5,138 nt of DNA from Candidatus Hydrothermota bacterium (GTDB lineage Bacteria; Hydrothermota; Hydrothermia; B15-G9), in the NCBI GenBank assembly GCA_003645975.1, contig QNDP01000127.1, positions 1 to 5,138 on the forward strand. Reading direction: 5' to 3'. Positions 1 to 5,138 of the stretch are shown here, in pieces. The notes beneath the pieces were generated by a model. That model searched no databases and was not told where the DNA came from. It saw nothing but the letters and a program-made list of their open reading frames with translations. Each line of letters begins with the position of its first letter. Within the stretch, counting starts at the first letter, position 1. The position numbers and the translations under genes were made by a program.

Positions 1-396
1 AGGGCCTATTCCGACAACGACATCGTTCTCAAGGATGGCTCGAAGATATTCTTCCTGATTTTTGGTCTTGGGGACGATTTTCTTTTTTGGTGTAAGGATG
101 ACGAGCTTGTTTCCATCACCGGACGGAAATGCCTGCTCTCCCTGCACAGCGGTTATGGCCTCAAGCACATCGAATTCCTCGATGTATCCTGCACGTCTGA
201 GCTTCTCTTTGAGAATGATGACGACCTTTTCGATAGCCCTGAGTGTTTCCGGACTCCCGAATGCATGGAGCTCATCGCCCCTGACCACGACTCTGGAATC
301 GTTGAAATGTTCTCTTAAGAGACGAAGATTTGCGTCTCTTACACCAACAAATCTCGGAATATCAACTCCTTTGAGGGATATGCGCTTTTGACTCAC
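1..396 (-). CDS. phoH: PhoH-family ATPase (YbeZ type), N-terminal part, cut by window edge
   Basis: I translated the minus strand from a GTG at 396; the frame stays open for 132 codons to the window edge. Recognisable PhoH/YbeZ features are a start region with GVRDANLRLLREHF then VVVRGDELHAFGSPE (about residues 18-50), a basic linker with PKKKIVPKTKNQEEYL (103-118), and ENDVVVGIGP (123-132). In this family GIGP is followed at once by AGTGKT, the Walker A loop, so the ATPase domain lies just outside the window. The N-terminal part resembles a small KH-like RNA-binding fold (inference). YbeZ-type PhoH proteins are cytoplasmic ATPases, often encoded with the rRNA-processing endonuclease YbeY. 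The GTG start is supported by an SD, GGGGTGAT, 7 nt upstream; a second in-frame GTG (406-408) lies inside that SD and is less likely. The gene follows the LysM gene on the same strand but a strong terminator lies between them. Confidence 0.9.
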   Translation of the reverse strand, partial: MSQKRISLKGVDIPRFVGVRDANLRLLREHFNDSRVVVRGDELHAFGSPETLRAIEKVVIILKEKLRRAGYIEEFDVLEAITAVQGEQAFPSGDGNKLVILTPKKKIVPKTKNQEEYLRAILENDVVVGIGP

Positions 397-430
397 CGTT
401 TTTATCACCCCTTTTGATGTTTTTTATCAC

Positions 431-479
431 AAAAATTTTAAAAGCTCCCAGCTTTGAACAAAAAGCCAAAGCCGGGAGC
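431..479 (-). terminator. Rho-independent terminator after the LysM operon
   Basis: Arms at 444-456 and 467-479 form a 13-bp stem with a 10-nt loop. Read on the minus strand, the stem is GCTCCCGGCTTTG pairing with CAAAGCTGGGAGC, complete if one G-U wobble is allowed, and it is followed by TTTTAAAATTTTT. On the plus strand the same position is an A-C mismatch and no T-run follows the stem. The element therefore works in the minus direction, about 35 nt beyond the LysM stop codon. It should end lipoprotein-LysM transcripts before phoH. Confidence 0.88.
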
Positions 480-513
480 CGTCTCATCCCGATAGTTTTT
501 AAGTTCTTAAGGT

Positions 514-1113
514 TTAATCTCTTGGAATGGTCAGAACCTGTCCCGGATAGATGAGATCCGGATCCTTGATTTTGTCCTTGTTCGCTTTGTAAATTCTCGG
601 CCACTGAAGCGGATCGTTGTAAATCCAATAGAATCCTGCGATCTTCCATAGACAATCACCCGGTATAACCTCAATCTCTTTGACGATACCGTGCGGTATT
701 TTCAAGACCCAACCCGGATAGATCAGGTTGGGGTTCTTAATCTTGTCTCTATTAGCCCGGTAAATACGAGGCCATGCCTTCGCATTGTTGTAGATGTAGC
801 GCATCGCCGCAATCTTGGCCAAATAGTCGCCCGGCTGAACCTCATATTCCGAAGGATACTTGGCTATCTCTGCTTTCAACGAATTTATCTCTTCCTTAAG
901 TTGATTGATCTGCGTGTCGAGCACCTGCACCTCGTTCCTCAAACTTTCGAGTGTGCTTTGAAGCGACTGAATTTCCGAGTTCAAAGCCTCTGTCTTCGAC
1001 TTGTAATCTTGAATTTGTGCAAGGGCTTCTTCCGGTGTAAGCCCTGCATTTTCAGCCATAAGGCTTCCAGCTACCAAAACGATCAAACCCAAAGCCAAAA
1101 CCAATCTCTTCAT
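514..1113 (-). CDS. Exported coiled-coil protein with two C-terminal LysM domains
   Basis: This 199-residue protein has a signal peptide (residues 1-20, MKRLVLALGLIVLVAGSLMA, likely cut before ENAG). A heptad-rich coiled coil follows (about 27-85), then two LysM domains (about 91-140 and 148-197). Each LysM begins with a [Q/I]PGD motif and carries WPRIY..AN.DKIK.P.LIYPG.VL.IP, typical of the longer LysM subtype. LysM domains bind the glycan backbone of peptidoglycan, so the protein probably sits in the periplasm or on the wall, with the coiled coil used for oligomers or partner binding (inference). An SD (AGGAGG, 7 nt from ATG) supports the start. The gene begins 12 nt after the lipoprotein gene, whose TAA stop forms part of TAAGGAGG, so the two are co-transcribed and probably translationally coupled. 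No enzymatic domain is visible, so a structural or tethering role is more likely than hydrolase activity. Confidence 0.92.
   Translation of the reverse strand: MKRLVLALGLIVLVAGSLMAENAGLTPEEALAQIQDYKSKTEALNSEIQSLQSTLESLRNEVQVLDTQINQLKEEINSLKAEIAKYPSEYEVQPGDYLAKIAAMRYIYNNAKAWPRIYRANRDKIKNPNLIYPGWVLKIPHGIVKEIEVIPGDCLWKIAGFYWIYNDPLQWPRIYKANKDKIKDPDLIYPGQVLTIPRD
523..843 (-). repeat. Tandem LysM-domain duplication inside the LysM gene
   Basis: The two LysM units occupy 694-843 (residues 91-140) and 523-672 (residues 148-197), separated by seven residues. By hand alignment without gaps they share 33 of 50 residues, strongest in the second half (WPRIY, DKIK, LIYPG, VL.IP). The difference is greatest at residues 103-113 and 160-170, where aromatic residues vary. 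This is a diverged internal domain duplication rather than a recent DNA repeat. Confidence 0.85.
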
Positions 1114-1125
1114 GGCATCTCCTCC

Positions 1126-1392
1126 TTAGTAACCTTGTTCAAGGATGTCAAGCCAAGCTCTGAGCGAGTCTCTTTCATGTTGAAGTCTCTGGAGTTCGGC
1201 CTCTTTCGTGCTCTTTTCCTGCCTCAATTTTTCGATCTCGGCTTCAAGTTCCGCTTTCCTTTGCTTTGCCGCCTCATAAGCGGTCTTTGCCTTATTCAAC
1301 TCCTCCAGCGTTTCCTTAGATGCCGTCTTAGGGCCACAAGCTGTTAAAGCTAAAGCACCCAATAAACTTAAGGCCAAAAGGATGCGCTTCAT
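1126..1392 (-). CDS. Small coiled-coil lipoprotein
   Basis: The 88-residue product has a lipoprotein signal peptide: MKR, a hydrophobic stretch, then lipobox LTAC-G with the lipidated cysteine at residue 19. The mature 70 residues are almost wholly charged heptad sequence (about 27-80, rich in Glu, Lys, Ala and Leu), predicting one long alpha-helical coiled coil. It ends ILEQGY. In size and design it recalls Lpp-like lipoproteins, but I see no sequence homology to Lpp and no C-terminal lysine for peptidoglycan linkage. The start is supported by AGGAGG 5 nt before the ATG and by a near-consensus promoter at 1447-1475. It is the first gene of an operon with the LysM protein 12 nt downstream. 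A plausible role is to anchor a coiled-coil complex to a membrane while its partner binds peptidoglycan (inference). Confidence 0.88.
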   Translation of the reverse strand: MKRILLALSLLGALALTACGPKTASKETLEELNKAKTAYEAAKQRKAELEAEIEKLRQEKSTKEAELQRLQHERDSLRAWLDILEQGY

Positions 1393-1446
1393 GTTAACCT
1401 CCTATTTTTCTTTTCCTATCGCTTTATTTTCAATCAAAGCGCTAAA

Positions 1447-1475
1447 TTTATAAACGCTTCGACAATAAGTGTCAA
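1447..1475 (-). promoter_or_regulatory. Sigma70-type promoter of the lipoprotein-LysM operon
   Basis: On the minus strand, TTGACA (1475-1470) is a perfect -35 box. A 17-nt spacer separates it from TATAAA (1452-1447), a 5 of 6 match to the -10 box. Transcription would start near 1435-1440, giving a leader of roughly 45 nt before the ATG at 1392. Short inverted repeats overlap it: GACA/TGTC at the -35 (1461-1473) and AAGCG/CGCTT flanking the -10 (1437-1441, 1455-1459). They may be operator half-sites or chance. Confidence 0.82.
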
Positions 1476-1494
1476 GAAAATAAGGCCGCTATCC

Positions 1495-1508
1495 CTTGTT
1501 ATAACAAG
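1495..1508. promoter_or_regulatory. Perfect 14-bp palindrome, candidate operator
   Basis: CTTGTTATAACAAG is its own reverse complement over all 14 bases. It lies in the divergent intergenic region, about 20 bp upstream of the minus-strand -35 box and 72 bp upstream of the plus-strand -35 box. That fits a dimeric repressor or activator site for the lipoprotein operon. No T-run follows in either direction and there is no loop, so it is not a terminator. The regulator is unknown. Confidence 0.4.
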
Positions 1509-1579
1509 TCTTAGGAGTTGAGATATTGAATATTAAGCACATATCTGAGCACAAAGAATGCAAATCAGAGCAAAACCGA

Positions 1580-1608
1580 TTGACACAACGCAGGTCGCCT
1601 GATAACCT
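1580..1608 (+). promoter_or_regulatory. Probable promoter of the cutA fusion-transglutaminase operon
   Basis: TTGACA at 1580-1585 is a perfect -35 box. At a 17-nt spacing lies TAACCT (1603-1608), only 3 of 6 to the -10 consensus; GATAAC (1601-1606) matches 4 of 6 but at 15 nt. Transcription would start near 1615, leaving a very short leader of about 17 nt that still includes the AAGGAGG SD at 1621-1627. The weak -10 suggests low or activated expression, or that the true promoter lies elsewhere. Confidence 0.42.
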
Positions 1609-1631
1609 CATCCCTAACAGAAGGAGGCGTT

Positions 1632-2393
1632 ATGAAGGGAATGATTATGCTATACACCACATTTCCGAATAGGGAGTCGGCAGCGCTGGTCTGTCGTGAA
1701 CTCGTCAAAGAGAAACTTGCGGCGTGCTGCAACTTCTTTGAAGTCAAATCGATTTATGAATGGAACGGCGAACTCCAATTCGACGATGAGGTCGCAGCGA
1801 TAATCAAAACACATGAATCCGTTGTCAAAAAGACGGTCGAAAGGATCGAGGAACTTCATCCTTATGAAATTCCTGTGGTCGCACAGATCAAAGTTTCCGA
1901 AGTTAATGACGCATATGGGAATTGGATGCTTCAGTATCTGGGCGTCGAAAACAGCCATAACATTCTTTGGAATTTGGACTTGAAAGGGGTGTATTGCAAA
2001 ACAACGGATGGGGAGAGGTTCTCTTTTGAAGACGAAGGCGAATACGAATGGCTTTTGCTCTTTTTATGCCCTGACCCGAATGCAATGGAGTCCGTTAGAC
2101 TTTCAAAGATTCTGTCGGATAGATACAAAGAGTTGCGTGCACTTGGCGTCGAGGTTATCGGCATCTATGACCTCCCATCCGACGATCTTGCGGAATATCG
2201 GAAGCTTCACGGGATAGATTTTAAGACGGCTTGTTTCGATGATTGCAGCCAGATCGGCTTGCTTGAGAAGTTGAAATCGCCCGTTTCTTTGCTTTTGGAC
2301 AAGGATGGAAATGTCCGTCATGTTTGGAATAACCCATCGCCGAACTCACATGGCGAGGATGTGATCAGAAAAGTCAGAGAGATAATGATTTAG
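1632..2393 (+). CDS. cutA: CutA1 domain fused to a thioredoxin-like domain lacking active-site cysteines
   Basis: Residues 4-102 are a CutA1 domain: YTTFPNRESAALVCRELV, EKLAACCNF, SIYEWNGELQ, AAIIKT, ERIEELHPYEIPVV and a closing NWM. CutA1 proteins are small (about 100-110 residues) trimeric, ferredoxin-like cytoplasmic proteins linked to metal tolerance, without a settled biochemical role. Here 253 residues are present. Residues about 115-253 look like a thioredoxin/peroxiredoxin fold: beta strand LLLFLCPDP (141-149), helix, GVEVIGIYD (172-180), and SPVSLLLDKDGNVRH (216-230), matching the cis-proline strand and DxDG turn of TlpA-like proteins. Where relatives have PxCxxC the sequence reads CPDPNAM (146-152), so the usual cysteines seem replaced. 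AAGGAGG lies 4 nt before this ATG; the ATG at 1641 (residue 4) is an alternative that fits the CutA family start. No signal peptide. The next gene begins 14 nt downstream. Confidence 0.87.
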   Translation: MKGMIMLYTTFPNRESAALVCRELVKEKLAACCNFFEVKSIYEWNGELQFDDEVAAIIKTHESVVKKTVERIEELHPYEIPVVAQIKVSEVNDAYGNWMLQYLGVENSHNILWNLDLKGVYCKTTDGERFSFEDEGEYEWLLLFLCPDPNAMESVRLSKILSDRYKELRALGVEVIGIYDLPSDDLAEYRKLHGIDFKTACFDDCSQIGLLEKLKSPVSLLLDKDGNVRHVWNNPSPNSHGEDVIRKVREIMI

Positions 2394-2407
2394 AGTGGGG
2401 TGAGAAC

Positions 2408-4306
2408 TTGAGGAGCATCAGATTTTACCTGTTTGCGAGCATGTATGTCAGCCTTGTGGCATCCTTTCTTCCGATGGCGAAGGAGCTTTCCGGTAACATC
2501 TGGCTTTTTGCTATTCCGATAATCTTGGGGATGTATCTTGATTCCAGGAAAGAGTGGCCTTTAACGCCTCAGTTTTACAAATACATGTTCACGCCACTGG
2601 TGATATTGGCCACATTGACCGTTTTTCTCTTGAGTTTCACCATCGAATCTTTGGCCTACCTGCTGCTCTTTATGGAAGGTGTGAAACTTTTGGGGCCGAA
2701 GGCCAATCGGGACATCATCCAACTTATTTTTCTGGGTCTCTTTAACATATTGCTTGGAGCTGTTTTCACCATAGACCTCATCTTTTTGATCGGCGTGATC
2801 GTTTACTTCGCAGGCGCATCTCTCGCTCTCGGCCTCATAAATGTCATCTCAACTGCCGGAGATATTACTATTTCTCGACGTGAAGCACAGCATTTTTTGG
2901 GAGTCCTTTTTTCTGTGCCTATTTTATCTTTTGCTCTGGCCGCCTTCTTTTTCGTTATTATGCCGAGAACCGCTTATGTCTTTTTTGAAGCGAACCTTGC
3001 GGGGCGTTCTTTTGCATCCGGTGTCCCTGACAAGGTGAAACTCGGCGATGTGAGCGACGAACTCACAAGCGAACGGCCGGTCTTCCGAGTAAATGTCAAT
3101 TCGAGGCTTAAGGAAACGGAACTTTATTGGCGTGGAATAACCTATGACTACTTCGACGGAGTGAAATGGGAATCAACTTTGCCGACAATCCGTGTCCAGC
3201 AGAGGATTATATGGTTTGAGGCAGACCAATTAGGCTCCGAAGTCTCTCAATGGATATTGCTCGATCCGCTGACCACATCCGTGATATTCGCACTCGACCA
3301 TCCTTTTTATTTCGAGATCCCGTTCTCACCGGCCTACGTATCGGTTGACGGAAGGTTCGTATCGGCAGATGCAGATTTCAGCAAGCGCGTTTTCTACAAA
3401 GCTTATTCGATCGAAGGGCCGATTGTGGAAAAAAACATAGACAGCAGCTTATATCTGCAGGTTCCAGAGAAACTTTACCCGACGCTTAAAACGCTCGCAG
3501 ATTCGTTGGCGAAGGGGCTAACGCCGGCCAAAGCGGCCGCTCGGATCGAGGGATACTTCCGGCAGAACTTCAAATATTCGCTCAAGACCGATTTCGGCGA
3601 CGAAAATCGAATCCTCGAATTTTTGAGAAAAAAAGAAGGGTATTGTGAATACTTTGCAACAGCTATGGCTTTGATGATGAGATGCTTGGGGATACCGGCG
3701 CGCACCGTAGGCGGTTTCAAAGGCGGCGATTGGAACGAATACGGGCACTATTACATTGTCCGAGAAAAACATGCTCATTTGTGGGTGGAGGTCTATGTTG
3801 ACTCAATGTGGATGAGATTCGACCCAACACCTTACAAACCTGAGTCCTATCGAGTCTCCACACTCAAAAAGATTTACAAAAAAATCCAGAATTACCTCGA
3901 CTATCTGCGCATCCGATGGTATGGCAATGTTGTGAATTACACCTTCCAGCGTCAAAGAGACTTGTTCATTTCGATAGGGATGAAAGTTCTCAGATTGAGA
4001 AGCAGTCTGAAAACCACGAACCTCAAAAGGTACATAATCATAGCGATTGCACTGATTTTCGGCTTGAGCATAGGGTTCAATATCTTGCGTTATATGGCCT
4101 CTCAGCCGAGCGATCCCGTTGTGAGGATCTATCTGAAGGAGCTCAAGAAAGTCGAGAGGAGAACCAAACAAAAGAAGGGCGTTGGAGAGACCCCTCTTGA
4201 ATTCGCTTTGAGAATCGGAGACCAGAAGTTTATAGACTTCACTTTACGGTATTACAGAGTCCGTTACGGTGGAGAGGACATAGAGGTTCTCAAGAGGAGG
4301 GACTAA
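2408..4306 (+). CDS. TgpA-type membrane transglutaminase-like protein (DUF3488-transglutaminase-DUF4129)
   Basis: The 632-residue product has the full TgpA layout. About seven membrane segments occupy residues 5-186 (DUF3488-like region). A large extracytoplasmic part includes LYWRGITYDYFDGVKWE (239-255) and a transglutaminase core (about 370-480). One membrane helix lies at about 543-562, followed by a cytosolic DUF4129-like tail (570-621, with ETPLEFALR and a final YYRVRYGG). The Cys-His-Asp triad is visible: Cys413 in EGYCEYFATA, His457 in KHAHLWVEVY, Asp472 in RFDPTP, so the fold should be catalytically competent. In this family the substrate is mostly unknown; protein crosslinking or proteolysis outside the membrane is proposed. 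Start is TTG, with GGGGTGA ending 4 nt upstream; ATG at 2441 is an alternative but lacks such a site. Usual partners, a MoxR ATPase and a DUF58 protein, are not next to it. It follows the CutA fusion by 14 nt and its stop overlaps the convergent gene. Confidence 0.93.
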   Translation: MRSIRFYLFASMYVSLVASFLPMAKELSGNIWLFAIPIILGMYLDSRKEWPLTPQFYKYMFTPLVILATLTVFLLSFTIESLAYLLLFMEGVKLLGPKANRDIIQLIFLGLFNILLGAVFTIDLIFLIGVIVYFAGASLALGLINVISTAGDITISRREAQHFLGVLFSVPILSFALAAFFFVIMPRTAYVFFEANLAGRSFASGVPDKVKLGDVSDELTSERPVFRVNVNSRLKETELYWRGITYDYFDGVKWESTLPTIRVQQRIIWFEADQLGSEVSQWILLDPLTTSVIFALDHPFYFEIPFSPAYVSVDGRFVSADADFSKRVFYKAYSIEGPIVEKNIDSSLYLQVPEKLYPTLKTLADSLAKGLTPAKAAARIEGYFRQNFKYSLKTDFGDENRILEFLRKKEGYCEYFATAMALMMRCLGIPARTVGGFKGGDWNEYGHYYIVREKHAHLWVEVYVDSMWMRFDPTPYKPESYRVSTLKKIYKKIQNYLDYLRIRWYGNVVNYTFQRQRDLFISIGMKVLRLRSSLKTTNLKRYIIIAIALIFGLSIGFNILRYMASQPSDPVVRIYLKELKKVERRTKQKKGVGETPLEFALRIGDQKFIDFTLRYYRVRYGGEDIEVLKRRD

Positions 4307-4944
4307 AATTTTCGGAAAAACTGAAACTCGGCATTGCGATCGTAATACCTCACGGGATACCCATCTTCACCTATCCACAGCTCAATCGGTTTCCTTTTGT
4401 CCCTCGCAATTTCTATCCGATAGGTTTTGATCGTGCGGCCGGCAAACTGAACGATTTCACCCTTGCCGACTTTTGCGACGCAGCGCTCGGTTCTGCCCGC
4501 CATCGGGAAGACCATGATGAACCTCAAGGAGTCTCCTGTTTTCGGACGCAACAGCTTGGGGATGACAAACGGCAGCATGTCGAAGTCGATAAGCGGCAGA
4601 GTATCGCGAAACACAGCTCTTACGCCCCCCATTAGGTTGACCACCACGCTGTCGTCGAAATAGGATGCTTGAGACAACGAGGAAAGCGGTTCACGTGCCA
4701 AGATGGCCACCACCTGATGCCTTCTGACACGGAAAGGCATCCCTTCTTTGTCGAAAATGCAGAACACCGAGTCCACAACGGTTTTACTCAAAAATTTGTA
4801 AACTCTGACGCCCTGAGCAGCCACATCCTGAAAGTGCCACACTGCCTCGCCGATCTTTTTGTTCTGTGAAAACACCTCAAATTTGAGGGATTTTGTTCCG
4901 TTTGTGAGGGATAAGGTTAAAAGGAGCAAGATGTTAAGCTTCAT
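4303..4944 (-). CDS. Exported DUF3108-like protein
   Basis: The 213-residue product starts with a likely signal peptide (MK, then hydrophobic [10 protein letters not shown], cut around residues 15-19). The remainder is beta-rich: [18 protein letters not shown] (21-38) resembles the opening strands and iG turn of DUF3108 proteins. The C-terminus [18 protein letters not shown] (185-202) matches their final strands, in which a tryptophan strand is followed by a D-G turn and a basic strand. DUF3108 proteins are predicted periplasmic beta-barrel-like, possibly lipid- or ligand-binding, with no proven activity. There is no lipobox and no membrane helix beyond the signal. The ATG overlaps the end of galT by 11 bp, with GAGGTG 10 nt upstream inside galT, so translation is probably coupled. 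Its TAG stop overlaps the TAA of the convergent transglutaminase gene. The family call rests on pattern recognition, so I am moderately sure. Confidence 0.75.
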   Translation of the reverse strand: MKLNILLLLTLSLTNGTKSLKFEVFSQNKKIGEAVWHFQDVAAQGVRVYKFLSKTVVDSVFCIFDKEGMPFRVRRHQVVAILAREPLSSLSQASYFDDSVVVNLMGGVRAVFRDTLPLIDFDMLPFVIPKLLRPKTGDSLRFIMVFPMAGRTERCVAKVGKGEIVQFAGRTIKTYRIEIARDKRKPIELWIGEDGYPVRYYDRNAEFQFFRKF

Positions 4945-5138
4945 CTTCCACTTTCACCTCTGCCTCTCTGAGATACTTGGCGGCCTCCTCCGGCGGCGTC
5001 GGATTGATGTAAAGGCCTGAGCCCCACTCGAAACCGGCTATCCGCGTCAATCTGGGGATGAGCTCTATGTGCCAGTGGTAATCGTATTGAAGAGTTGACC
5101 AGTAGTATTCCCGTCCCGGTCTCGGATGAGGCGACGGA
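4934..5138 (-). CDS. galT: Galactose-1-phosphate uridylyltransferase, C-terminal part, cut by window edge
   Basis: Reading the minus strand from 5137 gives 67 codons and a TAA at 4936-4934; the rest of the gene lies beyond the window. The visible end contains [20 protein letters not shown] and [16 protein letters not shown] (visible residues 18-37 and 38-53), highly typical of the C-terminus of GalT. The two histidines of HWH match the metal-site pair that in the E. coli enzyme is His296 and His298. The catalytic HPH motif is upstream and not visible. GalT is a cytoplasmic Leloir-pathway enzyme that exchanges UMP between UDP-glucose and galactose-1-phosphate; relatives in this subgroup may accept other hexose-1-phosphates. 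The short acidic tail ([10 protein letters not shown]) runs into the start of the DUF3108-like gene with an 11-bp overlap, so the two form an operon. Confidence 0.9.
   Translation of the reverse strand, partial: PSPHPRPGREYYWSTLQYDYHWHIELIPRLTRIAGFEWGSGLYINPTPPEEAAKYLREAEVKVEDEA

Noticed and set aside
62..391. A 109-codon plus-strand open frame near the left edge
   Set aside because: It lies antisense to the phoH coding region, whose minus-strand translation matches the PhoH family up to the Walker A region.
691..1347. A 218-codon plus-strand open frame opposite the LysM and lipoprotein genes
   Set aside because: It is antisense to two genes with clear signal peptides, domains and SD sites. 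It has no SD of its own and its translation resembles no family. Coiled-coil codon bias on the other strand explains the lack of stops.
1547..1580. Two similar stretches, CTGAGCACAAAGA and CAGAGCAAAACCGA, as a direct repeat
   Set aside because: The match needs gaps and is short and A-rich, so chance is a sufficient explanation.
2008..2217. A plus-strand open frame of 69 codons inside the CutA fusion gene, as a hint of a frameshift or separate gene
   Set aside because: The main frame runs unbroken from CutA through the thioredoxin-like domain with coherent motifs on both sides, so there is no frameshift. The alternative frame has no SD or family resemblance.
2397..2441. Starting the transglutaminase-like protein at the ATG at 2441 instead of the TTG at 2408
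   Set aside because: GGGGTGA lies at proper distance from the TTG, and the extra 11 residues complete the first hydrophobic segment. No comparable SD precedes the ATG.
3803..4171. A 122-codon minus-strand open frame inside the transglutaminase gene
   Set aside because: It is fully contained opposite a well-supported gene spanning the catalytic His-Asp region. It has no recognisable domain.

Overview
The window reads as ordinary bacterial chromosome: densely packed genes, strong Shine-Dalgarno (SD) sites (AAGGAGG, GGAGG, GGGGTGA), sigma70-type promoters and moderate GC. There are no mobile elements, RNA genes or CRISPR arrays. A lipoprotein signal, a LysM protein with a signal peptide and several exported or membrane proteins suggest a bacterium with a developed envelope, probably diderm. 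I cannot name the lineage from the sequence. The mix of proteins would fit an uncultured candidate phylum, but that is a guess.

Layout. Positions 1-396 (minus) hold the N-terminal 132 residues of a PhoH/YbeZ-type ATPase, cut by the window edge just before its Walker A loop. A strong minus-strand terminator (431-479) separates it from a two-gene operon on the same strand: a small coiled-coil lipoprotein (1126-1392), then a coiled-coil protein with two LysM domains (514-1113). The operon starts from a near-consensus promoter in a 239-bp divergent intergenic region (1393-1631). That region also carries a perfect 14-bp palindrome and a weaker plus-strand promoter.

On the plus strand follows a second two-gene operon. 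Its first gene is an unusual 253-residue fusion of a CutA1 domain to a thioredoxin-like domain that appears to have lost its active-site cysteines (1632-2393). The second is a TgpA-type membrane transglutaminase-like protein (2408-4306). This gene converges on a minus-strand operon and overlaps it by 4 bp at the stop codons. That operon is galT (C-terminal part only, 4934-5138) followed by an exported DUF3108-like protein (4303-4944), with an 11-bp overlap between the two.

Functionally the window centres on the cell envelope. The lipoprotein and LysM protein look like a peptidoglycan/membrane attachment pair, the transglutaminase-like protein has a large extracytoplasmic catalytic domain, and the DUF3108-like protein is exported. 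The most unusual item is the CutA-thioredoxin-like fusion and its pairing with a TgpA-like gene. I see no complete new multi-gene system that the sequence alone can establish.
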